The position numbers and the translations under genes are program-made. Of a stretch of DNA of 64,000 nt, positions 8,325-16,750 are shown piece by piece. The stretch lies in assembly GCF_030657435.1 (NCBI RefSeq), contig NZ_JAUTWS010000001.1, positions 343,468-407,467 of the forward strand, given 5' to 3'. Source of the stretch: Paracraurococcus lichenis. Lineage in GTDB: Bacteria > Pseudomonadota > Alphaproteobacteria > Acetobacterales > Acetobacteraceae. The notes under the pieces are model-generated. The model was not told where the DNA came from and ran no database searches. It saw only the letters and a program-made list of their open reading frames with translations. Each line of letters opens with the position of its first letter. Positions within the stretch are counted from its first letter, which is position 1.

Positions 8325-8842
8325 GCGGCTGGCGCCTGGAGCCCGGCTGGGTCCCGGGCGCCATCGGCGACATCGCCGCCCTGCATGCGCGGGTCTATGC
8401 GGAGAGCCACGGCTTCGGTCCGGTCTTCGAGGCGAAGGTGGCGCGCGAGCTCGGCGAGTTCCTCGCGCGCCTCGACCCGGCGCGCGATCTGTTCCGCGGC
8501 GTGGTGGCAGCGGATGGGCGCCTGCTGGGCTCCATCGCGCTCGATGGCGGCGAGCCGGGCCTGTCCGCCGGCACCGCGCATCTCCGCTGGTTCATCCTGG
8601 ACGCGGCGCTGCGCGGCAGCGGCCTCGGCCGGCGCCTGCTGGCCGAGGCACTGACGCATGCCCGCGCGGTGGGCTTCGCCCGGGTCTATCTCTGGACCCT
8701 CGCCGGCCTCCCGGCGGCCGAGCGGCTCTATGCCGAGGCCGGCTTCGCGCTGGAGGAGGAGGTCACCGGCACGCAATGGGGCCGGCCGGTGACGGAGCGG
8801 CGGCTGGGCCTGGCGCTGCCGGCCGGCGACGCGCCGCCATGA
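8321..8842 (+). CDS. GNAT-family N-acetyltransferase
   Basis: A 173-residue acetyltransferase. The acetyl-CoA pyrophosphate loop is RGSGLGRRLLAEAL (about residues 96-109), preceded by the strand AHLRWFILDAAL, and followed by the aromatic segment VYLWTLAGLPAAERLYAEAGF typical of the family. The N-terminal half carries HARVYAESHGFGPVFEAKVARELGEF, often found in GNATs fused to MarR regulators. The acetylated substrate cannot be deduced. Its ATG overlaps the lipoprotein stop by 4 bp, indicating translational coupling. Confidence 0.88.
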   Translation: MSGWRLEPGWVPGAIGDIAALHARVYAESHGFGPVFEAKVARELGEFLARLDPARDLFRGVVAADGRLLGSIALDGGEPGLSAGTAHLRWFILDAALRGSGLGRRLLAEALTHARAVGFARVYLWTLAGLPAAERLYAEAGFALEEEVTGTQWGRPVTERRLGLALPAGDAPP

Positions 8843-8871
8843 CGGCGCCGCGCCGCTCCGGCCGCCCGGGG

Positions 8872-10098
8872 TCAGCCCGCCAGCCGCGCGAGCGCCTGCT
8901 CGAGATCGGCGATCAGGTCGGCCGGCTCCTCCAGCCCGATATGGATGCGGCACATCGGCCCGCCGAACTCGCCGGTGCCGGCGGTGCGGGTGATGTTGCC
9001 GGTCGTGGCGATGCAGAGCGACTCGAACCCGCCCCAGCTCGCGCCGATGCCGAAGAGCGCCAGGCTGTCGATGAAGCGGGTGACGTCCTCCAGCCTGTAG
9101 CGCGGCTGGAACACCACGCCGAAGAGGCTGCAGGCGCCGCTGAAGTCGCGCTGCCAGAGGGCGTGCTGCGGATGCTCCGGCAGCGCCGGGTGCATGACGC
9201 GCTGCACCTCCGGCCGCGCCGAGAGCCAGCGCGCGACCTCGATCCCGCTCCGCTCCTGCCGCTTCAGCCGCACCGCCATGGTGCGCACGCCGCGCAGCGC
9301 CAGCCAGCAGTCGTCCGGCGAGGCATATTGCCCGAGCTGCGAGGCGGCGGCGCGCAGCGTCTTCCAGTCGGCCTCGTTGTTGACGGTGACGCTGCCGAGC
9401 AGCACGTCGGAATGCCCGCCGACATACTTGGTGAGTGCCTGGATGGAGACGTCCACGCCCTTCTCGAAGGGCATGAAGTGGTGGATGCCCCAGGTATTGT
9501 CCGTCATGACCGTGCAGCCGCGGGCATGCGCGGCGCGGGCGATGGCGGGGATGTCCTGGATCTCGAAGCTGTGGCTGCCGGGGCTCTCGGTATAGACCAC
9601 CTTCGTGTTCGGCCGGATCAGCGCGGCCATGCCGGCTTCGTCCACCACCGGGTCGTAATAGGTGGTCTCGACGCCCCAGCCCTTCAGCAGCCCCTCGCAG
9701 AAATTGCGGACGGGGCCGTAGACGCTGTCCGGCACCAGGCAGTGGTCGCCCGATTTCAGCCAGGCCTGCAGGGGCACGGTGCAGGCGGCGAGGCCGGTGC
9801 CGACGATCAGGCAGCGCGTGCCGCCCTCGATCTCGGCGATCACATCCTCCAGCGCGTAATGCGTCGGCCCGCCCTGCGTGCCGTAGGTCATGTACTGCTC
9901 GAAGCGGTGCTTCGCGCCCTCGCGCCGCGCCTCGCAATTGGGGAACAGCACGGTGGAGCCGCGATGCACCGCGGGGTTCACGAAGCCATGCACATGCGTG
10001 CCGGCGCGGCCGGCATGGCTCATCCGGGTGGAGAAGCCGAGGCTCCTGGTCTTCGGGGAGGCATCGCGCGCCTGCGCGTGGGCATGATCTTCAGGCAT
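8872..10098 (-). CDS. metC: Cystathionine beta-lyase (Cys/Met metabolism PLP enzyme)
   Basis: A 408-residue PLP enzyme of the Cys/Met metabolism family. The start region STRMSHAGR and FVNPAVHRGSTVLFPN match MetC; the PLP lysine is in QALTKYVGGHSDVLLG; later GIGASWGGFESL and CRIHIGLEEPADLIADLEQAL complete the family. It probably splits cystathionine to homocysteine, pyruvate and ammonia, though C-S lyases with other substrates share these motifs. The ATG at 10098 overlaps the sulfurtransferase stop (TGATG), marking it as the last gene of a four-gene minus-strand operon. An upstream in-frame extension to 10137 would overlap that gene and is not favoured. Confidence 0.9.
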   Translation of the reverse strand: MPEDHAHAQARDASPKTRSLGFSTRMSHAGRAGTHVHGFVNPAVHRGSTVLFPNCEARREGAKHRFEQYMTYGTQGGPTHYALEDVIAEIEGGTRCLIVGTGLAACTVPLQAWLKSGDHCLVPDSVYGPVRNFCEGLLKGWGVETTYYDPVVDEAGMAALIRPNTKVVYTESPGSHSFEIQDIPAIARAAHARGCTVMTDNTWGIHHFMPFEKGVDVSIQALTKYVGGHSDVLLGSVTVNNEADWKTLRAAASQLGQYASPDDCWLALRGVRTMAVRLKRQERSGIEVARWLSARPEVQRVMHPALPEHPQHALWQRDFSGACSLFGVVFQPRYRLEDVTRFIDSLALFGIGASWGGFESLCIATTGNITRTAGTGEFGGPMCRIHIGLEEPADLIADLEQALARLAG

Positions 10099-10943
10099 CA
10101 GCTCTGCACCTTCGGCGTCTCGGGGCGGGAGGCCCATTCTGTCCAGGATCCGTCATACACCGCCGGCTCCGGGAAGCCCGCCCGCACCAGGCCGAGGGCG
10201 AGGGCGCAGGCGGTGACGCCGGAGCCGCAGGAGGTCACGACCGGCCGCTCCGCCGTCACGCCTGCCGCAGTGAAGAGGGCATGCAACTCGGACGGGTTCT
10301 TCATCGTGAGGTCCGGATGCACCAACTCGCTGACCGGAACATTGGCGGCACCCGGCATATGGCCGGCGGGCAGCCCCTCCCGCGGCTCGGGCGTGGTGCC
10401 GTGGAAGCGGCCGCTGGAGCGGGCATCAAGGATCAGCGCCCCGCCGCCGCCCTGGCGGACGATGCGCTTCACGTCGCCGATGCCGCGCAGCTTCTCCGCC
10501 TGGAAATCCGACCAGAAGCTGGTCGGCTCGGGCGGCGGCGGCTCGCCGGTCTCGATTGGCCGTCCCTCGCGCTGCCATTTCGGCAGGCCGCCATCCAGCA
10601 CCGCCGCGCGCTCATGCCCGAACAGGCGCATCATCCACCAGCCGCGGGCGGAGGAGCGCAGGCCGTGCTGGTCGTAGAAGACGATCCGCGCATCGTTCGA
10701 GATGCCGAGGTCGCCGGCGAGCCTGGCGAAGCGCGCCGGCGTCGGGACCATATGCGGCAGGTCGGTGTCGGGATCGGCGATGCGGTCGATGTCGAAGATG
10801 CGCGCGCCCGGGATATGCGCGGCGCGGAAGGCGTCATGCTTGTTGCCGGGCTCGCCGGGCAGGTAGGTGGAGCAGTCGAAGACCAGGAGGTCTGGGCTGC
10901 CCAGCGCCGCTTCCAGCCAGGCGGTGGTGACGAGATTGTCCAT
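10098..10943 (-). CDS. sseA: 3-mercaptopyruvate/thiosulfate sulfurtransferase, two rhodanese domains
   Basis: A 281-residue tandem rhodanese protein. The inactive N-terminal domain covers about residues 1-140 (DLLVFDCSTYLPG, HIPGARIFDID) and the catalytic domain about 150-281. The active-site loop is CGSGVTA with Cys239; the CGSG(V/I)T sequence is characteristic of 3-mercaptopyruvate sulfurtransferase rather than rhodanese proper. It transfers sulfane sulfur from mercaptopyruvate to thiols or cyanide. It lies between alaX (6 bp upstream) and metC (1 bp overlap), in keeping with cysteine and sulfur metabolism. Confidence 0.92.
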   Translation of the reverse strand: MDNLVTTAWLEAALGSPDLLVFDCSTYLPGEPGNKHDAFRAAHIPGARIFDIDRIADPDTDLPHMVPTPARFARLAGDLGISNDARIVFYDQHGLRSSARGWWMMRLFGHERAAVLDGGLPKWQREGRPIETGEPPPPEPTSFWSDFQAEKLRGIGDVKRIVRQGGGGALILDARSSGRFHGTTPEPREGLPAGHMPGAANVPVSELVHPDLTMKNPSELHALFTAAGVTAERPVVTSCGSGVTACALALGLVRAGFPEPAVYDGSWTEWASRPETPKVQS

Positions 10944-10949
10944 GGACGG

Positions 10950-11672
10950 CTACTCCCCTGCCAGCACGAGATAGACCCGACGGTTCTGCTTGCCCTTGTT
11001 CTCGAGCTTGGTGACCTCGAGCCGGCCGATCTCCGCCGTGCCGCGCACATGCGTGCCGCCGCAGGGCTGCAGGTCCACCGGCGCCGCCTCCGGCCCGATG
11101 CGCACCAGGCGGATGCGGCCAGCGCCGCGCGGCGGCTGGACGGAGAGGGTGCGGACGAGGCCGGGATTGGCGTCGAGCTCCGCCTCGGCGATCCAGCGCT
11201 CGCCGACCGCGTGGTCGGCCGCGACCAGCGCATTGAGCTGCTCGGTCAGCCAATCCTTCGCCGGCGGCGCGGCGAGGTCGAAGTCGAGCCGCGAACGGTC
11301 GGCGCCGATCTGCCCGCCCGTGACGCCCGCGCCGGGGATCAGGCTGCAGAGCAGGTGCAGCGCGGTGTGCATGCGCATGTGCCGGTGCCGCAGCGTCCAG
11401 TCGAGCGAGGCGCTGACGGCGGCGCCCACCGGCGGCAGCGCCGCGCCCTCGGCGGCCAGGTGCAGCACCGTGTCCTCCGGCCCCTTCACCGCCTTCAGGA
11501 TCGGCGTCTCGCCGCCCTCCCAGCGCAGCAGCCCGGCATCGCCGGGCTGGCCGCCGGCCTGGGCGTAGAAGGGCGTGCGGTCCAGCAGCACGCCCTCCGG
11601 CCCGGCGGCGAGCACGGTCGCGGTCGCCTCCCGCAGATAGGCATCGTCCCGGTACAGAAGCTCCGTCGCCAT
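10950..11672 (-). CDS. Alanyl-tRNA editing protein AlaX
   Basis: A 240-residue free-standing editing domain related to AlaRS. The zinc-binding motifs of the family are HTALHLL (about residues 103-109) and CGGTHVRGTAEIG (about 205-217). The N-terminal part with TPFYAQAGGQPGDAG (about 33-47) identifies the AlaX-M/L type carrying the glycine-rich motif. AlaX hydrolyses Ser-tRNA(Ala). ATG 11672 overlaps the NUDIX stop as TGATG and has no separate promoter space. An alternative ATG at 11681 lies inside the NUDIX gene. Confidence 0.92.
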   Translation of the reverse strand: MATELLYRDDAYLREATATVLAAGPEGVLLDRTPFYAQAGGQPGDAGLLRWEGGETPILKAVKGPEDTVLHLAAEGAALPPVGAAVSASLDWTLRHRHMRMHTALHLLCSLIPGAGVTGGQIGADRSRLDFDLAAPPAKDWLTEQLNALVAADHAVGERWIAEAELDANPGLVRTLSVQPPRGAGRIRLVRIGPEAAPVDLQPCGGTHVRGTAEIGRLEVTKLENKGKQNRRVYLVLAGE

Positions 11673-12310
11673 CACGCCCATTCCTGCCGCAGCCGCGCCC
11701 GGTGGTGCCGCAGCCACCAGAGGCATACCATCGCCGTCGCGTTCATGATCCGGTTCGCGTCCAGCATGGCGAAGGCCTCCTCCGCCGGCACGATCAGGAC
11801 GCGGGTATTCTCGTGCTCCTCGACCAGCCCGTGCTCGCCGGCCTTCTCCGGCTCCGGCAGGCGCACCCGCGCGGCGTAGTAGTGCATCATCTCGTCGCAG
11901 CCGCCCTGCATCAGCATGGTCCGGCAGATCGGCTCGAGGCGGTCGGTGGCGAGGCCCGTCTCCTCCCGCGTCTCGCGCCGCGCCACCTGCTCCGGCGTTT
12001 CGCCGGGCTCGCGCAGGCCGGCGGGGCACTCGACCATGACCGGCTCGATGCCGGCGGCGAGCGCGGGCAGGCGGAACTGCTCGATCAGCGCGACGGCATC
12101 GGCGACGGGGTCGTAGGGCAGCACCGCCACGCCGGCATGCCGCCGCCAGAGTTCCCAGGTCAGCACGCCGGAGGGCGAGCCGTCGAAGCGGGTATAGGTG
12201 AAGCGCACGCGCTGCAGCGGGAAGCGGCCGTCCCAGACGACCTCGTCCTCCAGCACCGTCACGCCGGGATGCGCCGGAATGGGCGGCGCCTTCGCTGGTC
12301 TGGCTTTCAT
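11672..12310 (-). CDS. NUDIX hydrolase, ADP-ribose pyrophosphatase type
   Basis: A 212-residue NUDIX protein of the NudF-like group. The Nudix box is complete: Gly in AGLREPGE followed by RRETREETGL (about residues 99-118). Preceding LIEQFRLPA and following EPICRTMLMQGGCDEMMHYYAARV match ADP-ribose pyrophosphatases. It would hydrolyse ADP-ribose or a related nucleotide sugar with Mg. It is the first gene of the operon NUDIX-alaX-sseA-metC, each joined by 1-bp overlaps or a gap of 6 bp, and is divergent from the DMT transporter with about 50 bp between starts, where the promoters must lie. Confidence 0.9.
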   Translation of the reverse strand: MKARPAKAPPIPAHPGVTVLEDEVVWDGRFPLQRVRFTYTRFDGSPSGVLTWELWRRHAGVAVLPYDPVADAVALIEQFRLPALAAGIEPVMVECPAGLREPGETPEQVARRETREETGLATDRLEPICRTMLMQGGCDEMMHYYAARVRLPEPEKAGEHGLVEEHENTRVLIVPAEEAFAMLDANRIMNATAMVCLWWLRHHRARLRQEWA

Positions 12311-12361
12311 GCGGCCCGGACCCTACCCTCGGCCCCGAACGCCGTCCATGGACCCGAAGCA

Positions 12362-13306
12362 ATGCCTGACGCGCCCGCCGCCCCGCCCGGGACGGCGCCG
12401 ATCCCCGATCGCGCCCAGGATCCGCAGGGGCGCGGGGCAGCCCGCCGGCGGGCGATCCTCATGATCCTGGGCGCGGCCGGCATCTTCTCGGTGGCCGGTG
12501 CCCTGGTGAAGGCGCTGAGCGGGCAGGTGCCGCTCGCCCAGGTCGTGCTCTGCCGCAACCTCTTCGCCATCCCGGCCCTGCTGCCGCTGCTCTGGCGGGC
12601 CGGCGGCCTCGCCGCGCTGCGCAGCGGCAATCCCGGCCTGCACGCGCTCCGCCTCGCCGGCGGGCTGATGGGCATGGTCGGCGCCTTCTACGGCTATGCC
12701 GTGCTGCCGCTGGCGACCGTCACCGCGCTCGGCTTCACCATGCCGCTCTTCCTGACGCTGCTCTCCATCCCGCTGCTCGGGGAGCGGGTCGGGCCGCGGC
12801 GCGGCGCGGCGGTGCTGGTCGGCTTCGCCGGCGTGCTGCTGATGACCCTGCCGGGCGGGGCGGGGGGCGGCAACCTCCTCGGCCTCGGCGCCGTGCTGAT
12901 GGGGGCGGTCGGCTGGGCGCTCGCCATGATCTCCATCCGCCGCATGGGCGATGCGGGCGAGAGCAACGTGACCATCGTGCTCTGGTTCGCCTTCGGCGCC
13001 ATGGTCGTCTCGGGCCTGGCGAGCCTGCCCGTCTGGGTCTGGCCGACATCAGGGCAATGGGCGCTGCTGGCCGGCATCGGCCTGGTCTCGGCCGTCGCGC
13101 AACTGATGATGACGGAGGGCTACCGCCGCGGCGAGGCGACGCTGCTCGCCCCCTTCGAGTATTCCGCCATCCTCTGGACCACGGCGCTCGGCGCCCTGGT
13201 CTGGGCGGAACTGCCGGATGGCTGGGACTTCGCCGGCATGGCGGTGCTGGTCGCGAGCGGCCTCTATATCTGGCACCGGGAGGTCACGCTCGGCCTCCGG
13301 CGCTGA
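12362..13306 (+). CDS. EamA/DMT-superfamily transporter
   Basis: A 314-residue inner-membrane protein with ten predicted hydrophobic segments in two EamA repeats. The first repeat runs from ILMILGAAGIFSVAGALVKALSG to the segment ending VLVGFAGVLLMTLPG, the second from LLGLGAVLMGAVGWALAMISIRRMG to MAVLVASGLYIWHRE. It resembles RhaT/SAM-transporter-like drug/metabolite carriers; the cargo is unknown. The N-terminal 30 residues are Pro/Ala/Arg-rich and cytoplasmic. ATG 12362 was chosen since earlier in-frame codons run into the divergent gene's start. It converges with the histidine kinase gene, separated by only 3 bp. Confidence 0.88.
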   Translation: MPDAPAAPPGTAPIPDRAQDPQGRGAARRRAILMILGAAGIFSVAGALVKALSGQVPLAQVVLCRNLFAIPALLPLLWRAGGLAALRSGNPGLHALRLAGGLMGMVGAFYGYAVLPLATVTALGFTMPLFLTLLSIPLLGERVGPRRGAAVLVGFAGVLLMTLPGGAGGGNLLGLGAVLMGAVGWALAMISIRRMGDAGESNVTIVLWFAFGAMVVSGLASLPVWVWPTSGQWALLAGIGLVSAVAQLMMTEGYRRGEATLLAPFEYSAILWTTALGALVWAELPDGWDFAGMAVLVASGLYIWHREVTLGLRR

Positions 13307-13309
13307 GGG

Positions 13310-15712
13310 TCACCCGACCTGCTGCGCCCCGAGCAGCGCGGCGACCTGGTCCGTCAGTTGCGCCGCGGTCACCGGCTTGCGCAGCAGCGTGAAGCCGCCA
13401 TCCACCTCCTGCCCCACCGCGAGGCTCGCCGCGTCGCCGGCATAGCCGGTGAGCAGGATGGCCGGCAGGCCGGGCCGCAGCCGGCGCGCCTCGCGGATCA
13501 GGGTGACGCCGTCCATCCCCTCCATGGCGAGGTCGGAGACGAGCAGGTCGCAGCGCTGCCCCGCCCGCAGCCGGTCCAGTGCCGCGGCGCCGTCCGCGAG
13601 CGCGGTGACGCGGTACCCCGCCTCCGCCAGATGCTCCGAGAGCACCGCCCGCACCGCCGGCTCGTCATCCACCAGCAGCACGGCGGCGCTCGACGGCGCC
13701 GGCGCGGCCCGCGGGACCGGTCCCGGCGCCGATGCCTCGGCCTCCGCCGCCCGCGGCAGCCAGAGCGCGATGCAGGTGCCCTGGCCCGGCGCGCTCTGGA
13801 TCCGCATCCGCCCGCCCGAGCCCTCGGCGAAGCCGCGCGCCATGGCGAGGCCGAGGCCGGTGCCCTTGCCGGCCGGCTTGGTGGTGAAGAAGGGCTCGCC
13901 GGCGCGGGCGAGCGTCGCGGCATCCATGCCGCTGCCGGTATCCTTCACCGCGACCCGCACGTAGTCGCCGGGCGCGAGCCCGCCCGGATCCTCCGGACCG
14001 ACCGTCACCGGCTCGGCCGAGAGGGTCAGCCGCCCGCCCTGCTCCATGGCATCGCGGGCATTGGTGGCGAGGTTGACCAGCACCGTCTCGAGCTGGCCGC
14101 GATCGGCGAGGACGGGCGGCACGCCCGCCGGCGCCCGGATCTCCACGCGGATGCGGGCGCCGAGGGTCGCCGCCAGCACCTCGCGCAGGCCGGCGAGCAG
14201 GGCGGCGACATCCAGCCGGTCCGCCCGCAGTTCCTCCCGCCGGGAGAAGGCGAGCAGGCGGCGGGTGATCGACTGGCCGCGCTTGGCCGCCTCCTCCACC
14301 ATCCCGGTCAGGCGGGCGACCGCCTCCGGGTCGCCGGCGCGCTTGCCGATCAGCGCGACGCCGCCGAGCACGGCCTGCAGCACGTTGTTGAAGTCATGCG
14401 CGATGCCGCCGGCGAGCTGGCCGACCGCCTGCAGCTTCTGCGCCTGCAGCAGCGCCGCCTCGGTGCTCCGGCGCTCCTGGATCTCCGCCTCCAGCCGCGC
14501 ATTGGCGTGCTGCAGCGCGGCGGTGCGCTCGGCGACCCGCGCCTCCAGCACCAGCGCGTGCTGGCGCAACTCCTCCTCCCGCTGCTGCAGGGCGGCGGCC
14601 ATGCCGTTGAAGGCGCCGGCGAGCTGGCCGAATTCGGAATGCGCATCGGCGCCGGAGGCCCGCGCCGCGAGGTCGCCGCCGCGCCAGCGCTGCGCCGCCT
14701 GCAGCAGCCCCTCGGTCGGGCGGGTGATGAAGCGCCGCCCCACCAGCAGGGTCAGGCCGAGCGCGAGCAGGGCGCCGGCGAGGAGGATCAGCGTGCCGCG
14801 GGTCAGGGCCCGCTCGATGTCGCGGAGCAGCTCATGCTCCTCGAAGCCGACCGCGGTGGCGATGTGGTGGTTCTCCGGCGTCGGCGGGGTATAGCCGACG
14901 AGACGCGTCGTGCCGTCGATGCTGCGCAACTGCAACGTGCCGGGCCGGGTGGCCGAGAGCATCGGTGCGGCCGCGGACGGCAGCGGCTGGCCGACGAATT
15001 CGGCATTGCGGATGTCGCGTGCCAGGACGACGCCCTCGGCATCCGCCAGGGTGAGGATGCCGCCGGCGAGGAAGGGCGAGCCGGCGCGCTTCATGCGCTG
15101 CAGCGCCTGCTCGAGCCAGGCGAGGTCGAGGGCGGCGACCAGGGTCGCGCCGGCGGCGGGCCCGGCGACCTCGACCGGCAGGTAGAAGGGCAGGACGGCA
15201 TCCTGGAAGCCAGGGATCCGGGTGTAGCGGCCGGCGGTGAAGCGGTCCGCTGCCCGCGCCGCGGTGATCCAGCCCCCCTCGTCGCCCTGCAGCGCCGGTC
15301 CGGGATCGGAACTGCAGGCGATCTTTCCGCCATGATCGACCAGGGCGATGAAGGCATAGCCCTGCGCATGCCGCCGCAGGCGCGCGAGGTGCCGGTCGCA
15401 GCCAGGCGCGATCTGCCGCACCTCCGGGCTCTCGGTGGCGGCGCCGAGCAGGATGCGCGCGCCCTGGGCGATGCCCTCGAGGTTGCCGGCCAGCAATTGC
15501 GCCTGCTGCACGGCAATGGCGCCGACCTGCGCCTTGCGTTCCGACCACTGGCTCCAGCCCACCGCCGCCTGCATCGCCAGGATCGGCAGCAGGGAGGTTC
15601 CGATGATGAGGATGAGGCGGGTGGACAGGCGCATATGGCCCGGGGTCAGCCGCCAGCCGCGCCAGGCGCGGCGGGAAGGCGGCGGCGCGGCGGCGCCCGG
15701 GCCCTGCGGCAT
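13310..15712 (-). CDS. Hybrid sensor histidine kinase with C-terminal receiver
   Basis: An 800-residue membrane sensor. After a short cytoplasmic lead comes a transmembrane helix (LILIIGTSLLPILAMQAAVGW), a periplasmic sensor of about 250 residues (Cache-like), a second helix (GTLILLAGALLALGLTLLVG), HAMP, a coiled coil, HisKA with GGIAHDFNNVLQ (phospho-His), HATPase_c (NLATNARDAMEQGG, DTGSGM, GTGLGLAMARGF) and a receiver with VSDLAMEGMDG (phospho-Asp). ATG 15712 has GGAGGA upstream; GTG 15763 is an alternative. No response regulator gene adjoins it, so the cognate partner and signal are unknown. Confidence 0.92.
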   Translation of the reverse strand: MPQGPGAAAPPPSRRAWRGWRLTPGHMRLSTRLILIIGTSLLPILAMQAAVGWSQWSERKAQVGAIAVQQAQLLAGNLEGIAQGARILLGAATESPEVRQIAPGCDRHLARLRRHAQGYAFIALVDHGGKIACSSDPGPALQGDEGGWITAARAADRFTAGRYTRIPGFQDAVLPFYLPVEVAGPAAGATLVAALDLAWLEQALQRMKRAGSPFLAGGILTLADAEGVVLARDIRNAEFVGQPLPSAAAPMLSATRPGTLQLRSIDGTTRLVGYTPPTPENHHIATAVGFEEHELLRDIERALTRGTLILLAGALLALGLTLLVGRRFITRPTEGLLQAAQRWRGGDLAARASGADAHSEFGQLAGAFNGMAAALQQREEELRQHALVLEARVAERTAALQHANARLEAEIQERRSTEAALLQAQKLQAVGQLAGGIAHDFNNVLQAVLGGVALIGKRAGDPEAVARLTGMVEEAAKRGQSITRRLLAFSRREELRADRLDVAALLAGLREVLAATLGARIRVEIRAPAGVPPVLADRGQLETVLVNLATNARDAMEQGGRLTLSAEPVTVGPEDPGGLAPGDYVRVAVKDTGSGMDAATLARAGEPFFTTKPAGKGTGLGLAMARGFAEGSGGRMRIQSAPGQGTCIALWLPRAAEAEASAPGPVPRAAPAPSSAAVLLVDDEPAVRAVLSEHLAEAGYRVTALADGAAALDRLRAGQRCDLLVSDLAMEGMDGVTLIREARRLRPGLPAILLTGYAGDAASLAVGQEVDGGFTLLRKPVTAAQLTDQVAALLGAQQVG

Positions 15713-15857
15713 GGCGCAGCAATCCTCCAGGTTGAAACGGGGTGATACGGTACTCTTCCGCACCTATAGTGAGCTTCGCGGCAGCGAGACAGGAGGCCGG
15801 TGCCATCCGACAGCCCTGTCACCGAATCGTATGCAGATCATGGATCCGGCACCACGC

Positions 15858-15887
15858 TTGCCAGCCTGTCGGGCGATGTTATGTAAT
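15858..15887 (+). promoter_or_regulatory. Sigma-70-type promoter of the zinc uptake operon
   Basis: TTGCCA at 15858-15863 and TGTAAT at 15882-15887, each five of six consensus matches, are spaced 18 bp apart. Transcription would begin at about 15894, the A of the first ATG, implying a leaderless message. The -10 element lies inside the palindrome at 15875-15893, so a bound repressor would block polymerase. Confidence 0.6.
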
Positions 15888-15893
15888 AACATC
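15875..15893. promoter_or_regulatory. Candidate Zur box
   Basis: A perfect inverted repeat GATGTTAT-GTA-ATAACATC (8+3+8) ends one base before the ATG at 15894. It closely resembles proteobacterial Zur operators built on TGTTATA-TATAACA and stands before zinc ABC transporter genes, while a zur gene lies 9 kb away in the same window. It overlaps the -10 element, fitting zinc-dependent repression. Confidence 0.75.
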
Positions 15894-16013
15894 ATGCCCT
15901 GGACCCCTACCGATCCGCTGGCCCTCTCCGCCGGTGCCGGCGCCCGGCTGATCCTCGCGGGCGCGGTCGCGGCCATGCTCTGGGCCGCCGTCGCCTGGGC
16001 CATGGCGGCATGA
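15894..16013 (+). CDS. Small membrane peptide leading the zinc transporter operon
   Basis: A 39-codon frame starting MPWTPTDPLALSAGAGARL, followed by one hydrophobic segment (ILAGAVAAMLWAAVAWAM) and ending AA. It begins one base after the Zur palindrome, and its TGA overlaps the ATPase ATG by 4 bp (ATGA). This position, between a zinc-type operator and the transporter ATPase, makes it likely to be translated, possibly from a leaderless mRNA. A role as a small transporter subunit or merely as a translational coupling leader are both possible; I do not recognise a family. Confidence 0.55.
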   Translation: MPWTPTDPLALSAGAGARLILAGAVAAMLWAAVAWAMAA

Positions 16014-16750
16014 CCCCGGCCGAGATCCGCGTCACCGGCCTGACGCTGGCGCATGCCCGCCGGCCGGCGGTGCACCATGTCTCCGGCCGCTTCGCCCCGG
16101 GCAGCCTGACCGCCGTGGTCGGCCCGAACGGCGCCGGCAAGTCCACCCTGCTGCGGGCGCTGGCCGGGCTGCACCGGCCGGATGGCGGCCGGATCGAGGG
16201 CGCGGCCGGCCAGGTCGCGCTGCTGCCGCAGGCCGCGGCGCTCGACCGCGCCTTCCCGATCGCCTGTCTCGACGTGGTCCTCTTCGGCCTCTGGGCCGAG
16301 ACCGGGCCCTTCCGCGCCATTTCCCGGGCGGGGCGGGAGCGGGCGCGGGCGGCGCTGGCCGCCGTCGGCCTCTCGGGCTTCGAGTCGCGGCCGGTCGGCA
16401 GCCTCTCCGCCGGGCAGTTCCAGCGGCTGCTCTTTGCCCGGCTGCTGCTGCAGGACGCGCCGGTGATCCTGCTGGACGAGCCCTTCAACGCGCTGGATGC
16501 GAAGACCGCGGCCGAGCTGCTGGCCCTCGTGCATCGCTGGCATGGCGAGGGCCGGACCGTGATCGCCGTGCTGCACGACCTGGAGCTGGTGCGGCGCGAG
16601 TTCCCCGAGACGCTGCTGCTGGCCCGCGACTGCCTGGGCTGGGGCCCGACCGCGGAGGTCCTGACCGCGGCCAACCGGCTGCGGGCGCGGATGATGGCGG
16701 AGGCCTGGGCCGAGGAGGCCGAGGCCTGCGGGCGGCGGGACGCGGCCTGA
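16010..16750 (+). CDS. Zinc/manganese-type ABC transporter ATP-binding protein
   Basis: A 246-residue ABC ATPase of the ZnuC/AztA group. Walker A is GPNGAGKSTLLRAL (about residues 42-55), the Q-loop is LLPQAAAL, the signature is SLSAGQFQRLLFARLL (LSAGQ, about 142-158), Walker B is VILLDEPFNALD and the switch His is in AVLHDLELV. It powers metal import together with the following ABC-3 permease; no periplasmic metal-binding protein lies in this window. The ATG overlaps the stop of the small upstream frame by 4 bp. The Zur palindrome before the operon supports zinc as substrate. Confidence 0.9.
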   Translation: MTPAEIRVTGLTLAHARRPAVHHVSGRFAPGSLTAVVGPNGAGKSTLLRALAGLHRPDGGRIEGAAGQVALLPQAAALDRAFPIACLDVVLFGLWAETGPFRAISRAGRERARAALAAVGLSGFESRPVGSLSAGQFQRLLFARLLLQDAPVILLDEPFNALDAKTAAELLALVHRWHGEGRTVIAVLHDLELVRREFPETLLLARDCLGWGPTAEVLTAANRLRARMMAEAWAEEAEACGRRDAA

